DNA of 10,472 nt. Source: an uncultured Collinsella sp. Its GTDB lineage: Bacteria > Actinomycetota > Coriobacteriia > Coriobacteriales > Coriobacteriaceae. Both the position numbers and the translations under genes were made by a program. Within the stretch, counting starts at the first letter, position 1, and every line of letters begins with the position of its first letter. A model generated the notes under the pieces. It worked only from the letters and a program-made list of their open reading frames with translations, made no database searches and was not told the DNA's origin. This document shows, one piece after another, positions 1 through 6,222 of this stretch. The stretch covers positions 1 through 10,472 of the forward strand of contig CABUKY010000057.1 in assembly GCA_902492185.1 (NCBI GenBank). Reading direction: 5' to 3'.

Positions 1-95
1 GATTAATGGATGGAAACGGGTGTTCTATCGGGACACACATTTTGTCCTATAAGCCGTATTTCACCGCAACTTAGTTTGGGGACTTGGGGATGAGG
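1..95. other. 3' flank of the M24 peptidase gene, with a recurring motif
   Basis: No gene is seen here. Two small structures lie downstream of the leftward peptidase gene. GGACA (31-35) and TGTCC (43-47) can pair as a weak 5-bp hairpin. Bases 57-73 read TATTTCACCGCAACTTA, the same core as both arms of the hairpin at 1543-1609. Read in the direction of the gene it is AGTTGCGGTGAAATA, about 25 bases after the stop codon. No T-run typical of an intrinsic terminator follows. Confidence 0.4.
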
Positions 96-1184
96 TTAGC
101 CTAAGCGGACCGGATCGTGGGGGTAGGCGTTGAGAATCTCGACGCCGGACTCGGTGACCAGGGCCAAGTCCTCGATGCGGACGCCGGTGCGGCCGGGGAG
201 GTAGATGCCCGGTTCAATGGAGAACGTCATGCCTGGCTCTACGACCTGCTCGTTGACCAGCGAGACGTCGCCCGGCTCGTGGTCCTGCAGGCCGATCGAG
301 TGGCCCAGGCGATGCGTGAAGTACTTGCCGTAGCCTGCGTCCTCGATCACGTCGCGCGCGGCGCGGTCCAGGTCGCACATGCGAACGCCCGGTGCGATGA
401 GCGCCTCGGCGGCCTCGTTGGCGTGGCGCACGATGTCGTAGATGCGCGCGGTCTCCTCGTCCGGCTCGCCCCAAAAGAACGTGCGCGTCATGTCCGAGCA
501 ATAGTTGCAGCGACGTCCGCCAATGTCGAACAGCATCACGTCGCCAGGCTTGAGTACCGTGTCGTCGGGCTCGTGGTGCGGGTCGCCGGCGTTGGCGCCA
601 AAGCTCACGATTGGCGGAAAGCTAAAGTCCTCGCAGCCGTGCTTGCGATACAGACTGAGCATCTGGTCGGCAATCTCGCGCTCCGTCACGCCCTCGTGGA
701 CGAGTTTGATGGCGTCGGCCATCACAGCGTCGTTAGCGGTCGAGGACGCGCGCATAAGCTCCTGCTCGGCGGCATCCTTGTAGGTGCGTGCGGCGGTGAC
801 GGCAAAGTCACCCAGGAAAAACTCGCTGGCGGCGTGGCGCTCCATAAGCGGCATCAAAAAGCCGGAGCGCATGACGGTGTCGATGCCGAGCGGCTTGGTT
901 GGGTCGATCTCACTCGCGATGGCATCGGTTACGACGTCGGTATCGGTGTGGTAGGCGACGCGGGCATTGTCGTATTCCGGTAGCTGGTGTAGAGCGTTGA
1001 CTAGGATTACCGGCTCGGCATTGCGCGCGAGCAGCACGCCACAAAAACGCTCGAACATATCGGCATAAAACCCGGTCAGATAGTAGATCGACCACGGGTC
1101 ATTCACAAGCAGCTGCGCGCCGGGGTGCTGGGCCTCGAGCGCATCGAGCACGCGCGCCACACGCTGGTCATCGACATGTGCCAT
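96..1184 (-). CDS. M24 family metallopeptidase (Xaa-Pro dipeptidase / aminopeptidase P type)
   Basis: A 362-aa cytoplasmic peptidase predicted to cleave X-Pro bonds and so help recycle proline peptides. The N-terminal half (about 1-130) is a creatinase-type domain; the C-terminal half is the pita-bread catalytic fold. All five metal ligands of the family are visible: D220 (LFDIGG), D231 (CSDMTRTF), H295 (LGHSIG), E324 (SIEPGIY) and E338 (VRIEDL), along with a conserved HHEPDD loop near 203-208. The start at 1184 is chosen because AAAGGATG sits just upstream, whereas the frame could open 13 codons earlier at a poorer site. Length is normal for the family and the gene is intact. It stands alone, with no close partner on its strand. 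The exact substrate (dipeptide or longer) cannot be told from sequence. Confidence 0.9.
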   Translation of the reverse strand: MAHVDDQRVARVLDALEAQHPGAQLLVNDPWSIYYLTGFYADMFERFCGVLLARNAEPVILVNALHQLPEYDNARVAYHTDTDVVTDAIASEIDPTKPLGIDTVMRSGFLMPLMERHAASEFFLGDFAVTAARTYKDAAEQELMRASSTANDAVMADAIKLVHEGVTEREIADQMLSLYRKHGCEDFSFPPIVSFGANAGDPHHEPDDTVLKPGDVMLFDIGGRRCNYCSDMTRTFFWGEPDEETARIYDIVRHANEAAEALIAPGVRMCDLDRAARDVIEDAGYGKYFTHRLGHSIGLQDHEPGDVSLVNEQVVEPGMTFSIEPGIYLPGRTGVRIEDLALVTESGVEILNAYPHDPVRLG

Positions 1185-1307
1185 GAAACATCCTTTCGCT
1201 AGGGTGCCACCATGGTATCCCAAGCCCGGCAGATAGGGACGTTCCTTTTATGCCGGCACCTCGGGACACTCTTTGGCATGGCCAGCCCGGCAGGTATGCA
1301 GGCAAAA

Positions 1308-1334
1308 GTAGCTAAAAGAGGCCCGTCCCAAATT
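1308..1334. repeat. Direct repeat, copy 1 (partner at 1634-1659)
   Basis: GTAGCTAAAAGAGG followed by CCCGTCCCAAATT recurs at 1634-1659 with one A/T change and one base missing, that is 25 of 27 positions. The two copies lie on either side of the foldback element and the hairpin. The second copy begins two bases beyond the DUF1667 stop codon. In leftward reading both say AATTTGGGACGGGC then CTCTTT, so they may be copies of a gene-end element. Function is unknown. Confidence 0.6.
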
Positions 1335-1340
1335 GGTTGG

Positions 1341-1500
1341 TTTCAAAAGTATGGTGGATTACGGGGCTGGACCTGTATTACTTGACCATGAGAAGAATCG
1401 CGAAATTAAAACCGCAGGTAGACGGCTTATCAAAAATCGAAAATTGCCGGTATGGATGGGGGTCTCCGAATCAGCCCCGTAATCCGGCATAGTTTTGAAA
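1341..1500. mobile_element. 160-bp foldback / MITE-like element with 29-bp terminal inverted repeats
   Basis: Left end 1341-1369 starts TTTCAAAAGTATGGTGGATT; the reverse complement of 1472-1500 starts TTTCAAAACTATGCCGGATT, and both then end ACGGGGCTG. They match at 26 of 29 positions. The 102-bp interior has no ORF. The trinucleotide TGG flanks both ends (1338-1340 and 1501-1503), consistent with a short target duplication but too short to prove one. Long terminal inverted repeats around a small non-coding core are the mark of a non-autonomous transposon; a structured RNA with a long stem is the alternative. Confidence 0.6.
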
Positions 1501-1542
1501 TGGCACTAAAGTAGGCACAAGCTAAATACCAATTCCAAGGAT

Positions 1543-1609
1543 AGTTGCGGTGGAATAGTTCCTGGATGCCGGGGTTTTAGCGGAAATCAGGAGCTATTTC
1601 TCCGCAACT
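1543..1609. repeat. Long hairpin, 22-bp imperfect stem, 23-nt loop
   Basis: Bases 1543-1564 (AGTTGCGGTGGAATAGTTCC then TG) pair with 1588-1609 (CAGGAGCTATTTCTCCGCAA then CT) at 19 of 22 positions, around a 23-nt loop. The arm core also occurs once, unpaired, at 57-73. It lies about 50 bases downstream of the leftward DUF1667 gene, so it could protect or end that transcript, but no T-run follows it. A dispersed palindromic repeat is equally likely. Confidence 0.55.
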
Positions 1610-1633
1610 GAGGAGGGCAGGGTGGATGGCGGG

Positions 1634-1659
1634 GTAGCTTAAAGAGCCCGTCCCAAATT
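1634..1659. repeat. Direct repeat, copy 2 (partner at 1308-1334)
   Basis: Second copy of the repeat described at 1308-1334. It lies immediately beyond the stop codon (1662-1664) of the DUF1667 gene. Confidence 0.6.
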
Positions 1660-1661
1660 AG

Positions 1662-2054
1662 CTACTCGATGTCCATGCTGGCGATGAGGTCGATGCCCGT
1701 GTTGAGGAGGTTGGGGAGGACGACGTCGCCCATGCGGATGGGAGCTTCGACGACCAGGCTGCGGATGAGGTCCATGGCTTGGGCGTGGAGTTCTAGCGGG
1801 ATGGCTTCGGATGTGCGCACGGGGAGCAGGGCTTCGTCGCCGCCGGAGACGGCCACGGTCGTCGTGAGCACGCGCATAGGGCAGGTGAGCTCCTGATGTG
1901 CGAACTTATCACCGCGCGGGCAGCTGTTGCCGGTCACGGAGTGCACCTCCGCAACGCTGCCATCGGCGTCGCGCTCGACCTCTACGGTCAGGAGGCATTC
2001 GGATGGGCAGGTTGTGCAGTTGAACTGCAGCGTTTCGATCGCGTTTATGCTCAT
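1662..2054 (-). CDS. DUF1667 cysteine-rich small protein, third gene of the GlpA-like operon
   Basis: A 130-aa soluble protein of the DUF1667 family. The N-terminal part has a cysteine pattern typical of a metal or Fe-S site: C13, C16, C20 (FNCTTCPSEC), C45 (NSCPRGDK) and C58 (LTCPMR). The C-terminal half (about 75-130) has no recognisable motif. The start at 2054 has GAGGAGG about 8 bases upstream; a longer reading from 2120 would overlap the preceding gene and lacks such a site. It begins 4 bases after the stop of the FAD oxidoreductase, so the two are surely co-transcribed and probably translationally coupled. In anaerobes this family commonly follows a GlpA-like and an FAD oxidoreductase gene; an electron-transfer subunit role is inferred, not shown. 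Confidence 0.85.
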   Translation of the reverse strand: MSINAIETLQFNCTTCPSECLLTVEVERDADGSVAEVHSVTGNSCPRGDKFAHQELTCPMRVLTTTVAVSGGDEALLPVRTSEAIPLELHAQAMDLIRSLVVEAPIRMGDVVLPNLLNTGIDLIASMDIE

Positions 2055-2058
2055 GGCC

Positions 2059-3450
2059 TTACGCCTCCTCAACGGGGTCGACGGACAGAACAATCTCGCT
2101 GACACCCAGGTCGAGTGCACGTTGAATCACCTTTGCCGGCAGTGGGAAGCTTTCCATAACGCTCGGCTTAAACGCGCGGACCTTGCCGGCGAACAGTTCC
2201 TCGCCGTCGGCCAAGATCCTCACGCAGGCGGCATCGACTGGTCGGCGCACGCGGAAGTTCAGCTTGGTGGGCGCCACGGCCGTAATGCGCCCCGGCAGCG
2301 CGTATCCCGCGATGCCAGCAGGGGAGACTGTGAGCTCGCAGCCCGTGTCCGCGACCGCGTCCGTCTCGGCTTCGCCACCCAGCGCGTACGCCGCCGCAGC
2401 TGTGCCAGCCCTCTCGGACTCACACGTTACGTTGTCGGCCAGGTCGTGCACGTGCAGGACGTTGCCGCAGGCAAATATGCCCGGCACGCCCGTCTGCAGG
2501 CTCTGGTCCACCACGGCGCCGCGCGTGCGCGGATCAAGCTCAACGCCCGCGGCAACCGAAAGCTCGTTCGCGGGTATCAGACCCACCGAAAGCAGCAGCG
2601 TGTCGCACGGAACAATGCGCTCGGTCCCCGGAATGGGCGCCAGGCGCTCGTCGACCTGACTCACCTCGACGGCTTCCACGCGATCGTGCCCAATTACACG
2701 CGTCACGGTGGTGGACAGGTGCAGCGGAATGCCAAAGTCGTCCAGACAGTTCTTCACATTGCGGCGCAGCCCGTTAGCGTACGGCATGAGCTCGTACACG
2801 CCCTCGACCGAAATCCCCTCGAGCGTGCAGCGACGTGCCATGATCAGCCCGATGTCGCCCGAGCCTAAGATAACTGCGCGCGAGCCGGGCTTGAGATTCT
2901 CGATATTGATGTATCGCTGCGCCAAGCCGGCCGTAAACACGCCTGCGGGACGGCTACCGGGAATCTTGATCTCGCTGCGGGTGCGTTCGCGGCAGCCCAT
3001 GGCAAGGACGACCGCACGACCGGTGAGCTGCAGCATACCGGTACGGCTCATGAGCGTGACGGTATGGACTGCGGCATCTCCCACGGCCTCGTCCGTGCCC
3101 GGGACATCTGCGGGCGCATCCGAATCAATCCCAAGCACCATGCTGTTCAGGAACAGCGCAATGTCGGTTGCGCGCACCTGGTCGATAAAGCGCTGCGCGT
3201 ACTCGGGACCGGTGAGCTCCTGCTTAAAGTGCGAAAGGCCAAAGCCGGGGTGAATGCACTGGCGGAGTATTCCGCCCAGGTGCTGCTCGCGCTCCACGAT
3301 GGCCACGCGCGCGTCGGCCTTATGCGCGGCAAGCGCGGCCGCCATGCCGGCAGGGCCGCCGCCGATAACGACCACGTCGAACGCCTGCGTCGACACCGAC
3401 GCTACGGCTCCTGCCTCCGCGCGTTCGTCGCGCATATCAAGCGTCGCCAT
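2059..3450 (-). CDS. FAD/NAD(P)-dependent oxidoreductase, second gene of the GlpA-like operon
   Basis: A 463-aa pyridine-nucleotide-disulfide-type flavoprotein. After about 22 low-complexity residues comes the FAD-binding Rossmann motif VVIGGGPAG (G30, G32, G35). A central NAD(P) site reads VILGSGDIG (G196, G198, G201), and a second FAD-contact motif ends in IFACGN (about 325-330). MGCRERTR (151-158) is characteristic of this subfamily. There is no CxxC redox disulfide next to the first motif, so it is not a thioredoxin-reductase type. Its ATG lies one base after the TAG of the upstream gene (TAG-G-ATG), implying coupled translation. Role (inferred): the subunit that passes electrons between the partner dehydrogenase and NAD(P). 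Whether it binds NAD or NADP cannot be told. Confidence 0.88.
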   Translation of the reverse strand: MATLDMRDERAEAGAVASVSTQAFDVVVIGGGPAGMAAALAAHKADARVAIVEREQHLGGILRQCIHPGFGLSHFKQELTGPEYAQRFIDQVRATDIALFLNSMVLGIDSDAPADVPGTDEAVGDAAVHTVTLMSRTGMLQLTGRAVVLAMGCRERTRSEIKIPGSRPAGVFTAGLAQRYINIENLKPGSRAVILGSGDIGLIMARRCTLEGISVEGVYELMPYANGLRRNVKNCLDDFGIPLHLSTTVTRVIGHDRVEAVEVSQVDERLAPIPGTERIVPCDTLLLSVGLIPANELSVAAGVELDPRTRGAVVDQSLQTGVPGIFACGNVLHVHDLADNVTCESERAGTAAAAYALGGEAETDAVADTGCELTVSPAGIAGYALPGRITAVAPTKLNFRVRRPVDAACVRILADGEELFAGKVRAFKPSVMESFPLPAKVIQRALDLGVSEIVLSVDPVEEA

Positions 3451-3451
3451 C

Positions 3452-4906
3452 CTAGCGCACCCCCTTCAGCGGTCCCTCAACCAACCAAGATCCGGCATCC
3501 TCCAACAGCACCTCGCTGGGGTCGCAGCCCAGCTCGCGGGCAAGAATCGCCACCACGCGGCTCTGGCAAAAACCGCTCTGGCACCGACCCATGCCGGCAC
3601 GACAGCGGCGCTTGACGCCCTCGACCGAAACCGCACCCGGGCGGCGTCGAATCGCGGCCACGATCTCGGCCTCGGGCACCGTCTCGCAGCGGCAGACAAT
3701 CTGTCCCCACGCGGGCTCGGACTCGATCAGCTCCTCCTTGCGCGCCAGCGTTGCGCGGTCAAAGTCGTCCGGCGCGCGGCGAATTGGGTTCCAGTCTGCC
3801 CGCTCGTGCAGCTCCACGCCCGCCTCGCGCATCACAAGCTCCATGCGCTCGGCAATGGCCGGCGCGCTTGCCACGCCCGGCGACTGAATGCCCGCCGCCT
3901 GGAAAAGCCCCGGCACCACGGCCGACTGTCCAATAAAGAAGTCGTTCGTTCCCTGAATGACCGGACGCCCGCCGGCAAATGCGCGCACCACGCGGCGCGT
4001 ATCCAGATCGGGCACCAGCTTACGCGCGCCGGTCAGCAGCGCGTTCACATCGCTCGCATAGGTCTGCGTATCGCCTGCCTCGCGCACGGCGGCCGTGGCG
4101 GTGATCACGGTGTTGCCATGCACGGTGCCCGTCACGATAACGCCCTTCGATATCGGCGTCGGTACGGGGTAGAGCGGCATAAGCGTGCGCGGCTCCTTGT
4201 CCAGCACCACGATGTTGCCCTGACGCCAGACCATCTGGAACTCCTCGGCACCCGCCATATGCGAGATGTTCGCGGCGCCGTTGCCCGCGGCGTTGATCAG
4301 GTAGCGGCAGCGCACATTGCCAGCGGGGGTCGCCAGCGTAAAGCGCGCGTCGTCGCCCGAGCCCGCGACTTCAATCGCCTCCACCGGCGCGGACCGCATG
4401 AACGTCACCCCGTTGGCCACGGCGTTCTCCATCGCGGCGATGGCAACCTCAAACGGGTCGACAAAGCCAGTGGAGGGGCACCACAACGCGCACGTTGCAT
4501 CGGCACTGGCGCGCGGCTCCAGTTCGTGGATGCGGTCGGGTCCGACGATCGACAGCTCGGGCACACCGTTGACATGGCCATTGCACCGTAGCTTCTCCAG
4601 CTGCGCACGGTCCTCGTCGTTATAGCCCAACACCATCGACCCGGTGCGGCAGAACAGAAAGCCCAGCTCTTGCGCCCACGTTCCGTACAACTCGCAGCCG
4701 CGTGCGTTGACCTGCGCCTTAACCGTGCCCGGCGTCGGATCGTAGCCGGCGTGCACCAGGCCGCCGTTGGCCTTCGACGCGCCCAGCGCGATATCGTTTG
4801 CCGCCTCGACCACGCAAATGGACAGGTCATAGCGTGCGAGCTGCCGCGCGATGGCGCATCCGGTGATGCCCGCGCCGACAATCGCGATATCAAACGTTTC
4901 TGTCAC
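3452..4906 (-). CDS. GlpA-like FAD-dependent oxidoreductase with C-terminal BFD [2Fe-2S] domain
   Basis: A 484-aa cytoplasmic flavoprotein. The N-terminal DAO-type domain opens with IAIVGAGITG (G11, G13, G16) and runs to about residue 375. A BFD-like [2Fe-2S] domain follows at about 403-460, with C405-x-C407 and C442/C447 in GMGRCQSGFC; C435 is an extra cysteine. This architecture matches anaerobic glycerol-3-phosphate dehydrogenase GlpA-like and 2-hydroxyglutarate-oxidase-like enzymes. The start is GTG at 4906, supported by GGGAGG four bases upstream. It is the first gene of the leftward three-gene operon. Glycerol-3-phosphate to dihydroxyacetone phosphate is the most likely reaction, by family and context; no glycerol kinase or facilitator gene lies in the window to confirm it, so another hydroxy-acid substrate remains possible. 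Confidence 0.85.
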   Translation of the reverse strand: MTETFDIAIVGAGITGCAIARQLARYDLSICVVEAANDIALGASKANGGLVHAGYDPTPGTVKAQVNARGCELYGTWAQELGFLFCRTGSMVLGYNDEDRAQLEKLRCNGHVNGVPELSIVGPDRIHELEPRASADATCALWCPSTGFVDPFEVAIAAMENAVANGVTFMRSAPVEAIEVAGSGDDARFTLATPAGNVRCRYLINAAGNGAANISHMAGAEEFQMVWRQGNIVVLDKEPRTLMPLYPVPTPISKGVIVTGTVHGNTVITATAAVREAGDTQTYASDVNALLTGARKLVPDLDTRRVVRAFAGGRPVIQGTNDFFIGQSAVVPGLFQAAGIQSPGVASAPAIAERMELVMREAGVELHERADWNPIRRAPDDFDRATLARKEELIESEPAWGQIVCRCETVPEAEIVAAIRRRPGAVSVEGVKRRCRAGMGRCQSGFCQSRVVAILARELGCDPSEVLLEDAGSWLVEGPLKGVR

Positions 4907-5415
4907 AGTGCCTCCCAGACGAGTTGACAGGCCGTCAATAAGACTATCCTACGGTCCGCACACCCCCAGTGCGGCGGCAATGCGGCGAACAGCCCCGCAA
5001 CACCCGCCAACGGCAGGCGAGGGGAGACCCGGCACGAATGTCGGCCACGTGAGGCCGCGAGTTCCTTCCAACCAACCTTGTGGTCTGCGCCGTTACCTGT
5101 TACAGATCGAGACGTTGAGTCCGCAGACGCACGTTCGTCTCGATCTGTAACAGTTAGACGAGGATTTGGGTTCCAGATGTTACAGTACTGACTCGAAAGA
5201 ACGATAAAAACGAACACACTGCTTACCTGCGGGTTTAAGTACGGCAACAACGGCACAAGCGCGTAAAAACGGGTTAGCACACGCACTTGGGATAATTTGG
5301 GGATATGAAAGCCACGCGGGCGTGCACCCCGAATATCCCAATTTATTAACTCAAAGATCACCATGCCGCCCAGGGTCGTGATGTCGTCGGGCAGCTCGTA
5401 GTTCCTCCCGGTCAT
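4903..5415 (-). CDS. Small unrecognised ORF of the island, 3' end fused to host DNA
   Basis: The start is convincing: ATG at 5415 (MTGRNYELPDDITTLGG) preceded by GGAGGAAGAGGG, 16 bases after the small XRE gene stop. The frame stays open for 170 codons, but the part beyond residue 76 leaves the island at 5185 and reads through the palindromic array and into the first bases of the GlpA-like gene, which is not natural coding sequence. If the two island ends were rejoined in a circle, the frame would end Y-C-H-Y-stop, giving about 80 aa. No domain is recognised. Its position between a regulator and the island end would suit a recombination directionality factor, but nothing in the sequence proves that. 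A hydrophobic stretch lies at about 50-72. Confidence 0.45.
   Translation of the reverse strand: MTGRNYELPDDITTLGGMVIFELINWDIRGARPRGFHIPKLSQVRVLTRFYALVPLLPYLNPQVSSVFVFIVLSSQYCNIWNPNPRLTVTDRDERASADSTSRSVTGNGADHKVGWKELAASRGRHSCRVSPRLPLAGVAGLFAALPPHWGCADRRIVLLTACQLVWEAL
4924..4974 (-). promoter_or_regulatory. Possible promoter/operator region of the GlpA-like operon
   Basis: Upstream of the GTG start lie an inverted repeat TTGAC-N5-GTCAA (4924-4938), a -10-like TAGGAT on the minus strand (4946-4951), and a second perfect inverted repeat CCGCAC-N7-GTGCGG (4956-4961 / 4969-4974) where a -35 box would sit. No good -35 hexamer is seen. The two palindromes bracketing a -10-like box suggest regulator binding, but this is speculative. 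Confidence 0.3.
4975..5096. other. Host intergenic stretch between operon and array
   Basis: No gene is supported. It is GC-rich, with a small inverted repeat CGGCC-N6-GGCCG (5042-5057). The leftward open frame crossing it is the read-through tail of the island ORF. Confidence 0.4.
5097..5185. repeat. Alternating palindromic array, left fragment
   Basis: The arm CTGTTACAGATCGAGAC (5097-5113) and its perfect reverse complement GTCTCGATCTGTAACAG (5137-5153) are separated by a 23-nt loop. After a 23-nt spacer (5154-5176) the next left arm begins at 5177 but stops matching after ATGTTACAG (5177-5185), where the island starts. The same arms, 23-nt spacing and 80-bp phase resume at 9524. Confidence 0.85.
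5223..5236. repeat. Subterminal inverted repeat, left copy
   Basis: TTACCTGCGGGTTT here is matched at 13 of 14 positions by the reverse complement of 9486-9499 (TTACCTGCTGGTTT). The copies lie 37 and 24 bases inside the two island ends. They could be integrase or accessory-protein binding sites. The right copy includes the stop codon of the integrase pseudogene. Confidence 0.5.
5281..5346. repeat. Two copies of the integrase 3'-end sequence in opposite orientation near the left island end
   Basis: Bases 5281-5306 begin ACGCACTTGGGATAA and then TTTGGGGATAT; 9453-9477 at the end of the integrase gene read the same 15 bases and then ATTGGGATAT. Bases 5332-5346 (AATATCCCAATTTAT) are the exact reverse complement of 9464-9478. 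The left copies thus form an imperfect palindrome with a 25-nt gap. Arm-type recombinase binding sites, or remnants of an older insertion, are both possible. Confidence 0.55.
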
Positions 5416-5431
5416 CCCTCTTCCTCCATTC

Positions 5432-5656
5432 CTATGCGGTCTCATCCGTGTTCCAGCCCATCAGGTCGTTGGGCGGACAACCAAGAACCTGCGAGATGGC
5501 CAAGAGTTTTTCGGCTCCAGGAATGTAATCGCCGCTCTCGTACTTCGCGAAAATGCTGACGCTCACTCCGAGCTTGGAAGCGACCTCAGCCTGAGAAAGG
5601 TCAGCACGGGCGCGTACGGCGCGGATATTCCCCGCCAGCTCCTTACTGAAATCCGT
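5432..5656 (-). CDS. Small XRE-family HTH regulator with ACG in place of the start codon
   Basis: A 74-residue frame encoding a complete Cro/CI-type helix-turn-helix (LSQAEVASKLGVSVSIFAKY at about 20-39) and ending CPPNDLMGWNTDETA. No ATG, GTG or TTG opens this frame upstream of the domain; a TAA lies 17 codons before the proposed start. AAGGAG (5663-5668) sits 6 bases before an ACG codon at 5654-5656, exactly where ATG would be expected, giving M/T-D-F-S-K-E-L-A-G-N. Either initiation occurs at ACG, weakly, or a T-to-C change has killed the start. It is divergent from the XRE gene at 5799 and 16 bases upstream of the next leftward ORF. Probable role: repressor or Cro-like partner in an island switch. 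Confidence 0.65.
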   Translation of the reverse strand, partial: TDFSKELAGNIRAVRARADLSQAEVASKLGVSVSIFAKYESGDYIPGAEKLLAISQVLGCPPNDLMGWNTDETA

Positions 5657-5798
5657 TCGTTTCTCCTTAGAGATGTTTTTCTGTCTGTTGAATTAAATGA
5701 CGAACAGTCTTATGTCCCTATCAATCGAATAAGCAACATTTTTTTGCGTAAAGACATTTTTTGTTTACTATTCACTTAACGTAAAGAAAGGAGCGAGG
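5657..5798. promoter_or_regulatory. AT-rich divergent regulatory region between two XRE genes
   Basis: Far richer in A/T than its surroundings. Rightward candidate promoter: TTGCGT (5744-5749), 16 bases, TACTAT (5766-5771); the match is weak. Leftward candidate on the minus strand: TTGCTT, 16-17 bases, CATAAG-like, near 5715-5740. Operator-like elements: TTTAC (5764-5768) and GTAAA (5781-5785) form a 5-bp inverted repeat, and CGTAAAGA recurs at about 5747 and 5780. These suit binding by one or both HTH proteins, overlapping the promoter and ribosome binding site of the rightward gene. Confidence 0.4.
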
Positions 5799-6182
5799 AT
5801 GAACCTTCGTCTAAGAGAGCGCCGAGAGGCCCTGGGGCTAAACCAAAAGGAGCTTGCACAAAATGTCGGCAAGTCATTCCGAACTATTCAGTCTTGGGAG
5901 CGCGAGGAGAGCTATCCGAATGCAGAGCTCGTAGGTGCGCTCTGCGAAGTATTCAACACCGATCCCAACGACCTGCTCGGCTGGTACGAGGAGCATCCCG
6001 AGGACAAGCCGACGGCGCTGGCGGGCGCGGAGGGCGAGCTGATCACCTGCTACCGGCAGAGCACCGAGAAGAGGCGCTCGAAGATCCTGGAGACGGCACG
6101 CGACCAGGCCGAGCTGTCCCAAGCTCAGGCTGCAGCGCCTGAAGGCGAAGGGCTGGAGGCGGATCAAGTAAGGTCCGCGTAG
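5799..6182 (+). CDS. XRE-family HTH transcriptional regulator
   Basis: A 127-aa predicted DNA-binding protein. Residues 1-62 form a Cro/CI-type helix-turn-helix; the recognition segment is NQKELAQNVGKSFRTIQSWE (about 15-34), followed by the NDLLGW ending that its divergent neighbour also has (NDLMGW). The C-terminal half (about 80-120) is charged and probably helical, as in small phage-type repressors without a peptidase domain. ATG at 5799 follows AAAGGAGCGAGG. It heads a rightward series with the cargo genes (41-bp gap to the next), so it probably controls them together with the opposing XRE protein through the AT-rich region between the two genes. Which of the two is the repressor cannot be read from sequence. 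Confidence 0.85.
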   Translation: MNLRLRERREALGLNQKELAQNVGKSFRTIQSWEREESYPNAELVGALCEVFNTDPNDLLGWYEEHPEDKPTALAGAEGELITCYRQSTEKRRSKILETARDQAELSQAQAAAPEGEGLEADQVRSA

Positions 6183-6222
6183 ACCGCGTTATTCAATTCA
6201 TTTATGGGAAGGAGTAATAACC

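Larger units (their letters stand above)
1185..1661. other. Gene-free, repeat-rich intergenic stretch
   Basis: About 480 bases between the peptidase start and the end of the DUF1667 gene hold no convincing ORF. They contain the foldback element 1341-1500, the hairpin 1543-1609 and the direct repeat pair 1308-1334 / 1634-1659. A shorter imperfect direct repeat, AGCCCGGCAGRTA, occurs at 1223-1235 and 1284-1296. The promoter of the leftward peptidase gene must lie in its first 150 bases, but I see no -35/-10 pair good enough to call. Confidence 0.6.

Noticed and set aside
117..983. Long rightward open frame opposite the peptidase
   Set aside because: It is the antisense of a gene with all M24 catalytic residues; GC-rich third positions leave long open frames on the other strand.
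1927..2868. Rightward 313-codon frame opposite the FAD oxidoreductase and DUF1667 genes
   Set aside because: Arg/His/Ala-rich shadow of recognised genes, with no domain and no ribosome binding site.
3254..4591. Rightward 445-codon frame opposite the GlpA-like gene
   Set aside because: Composition typical of an antisense GC-rich frame; the leftward frame has clear FAD and BFD motifs.
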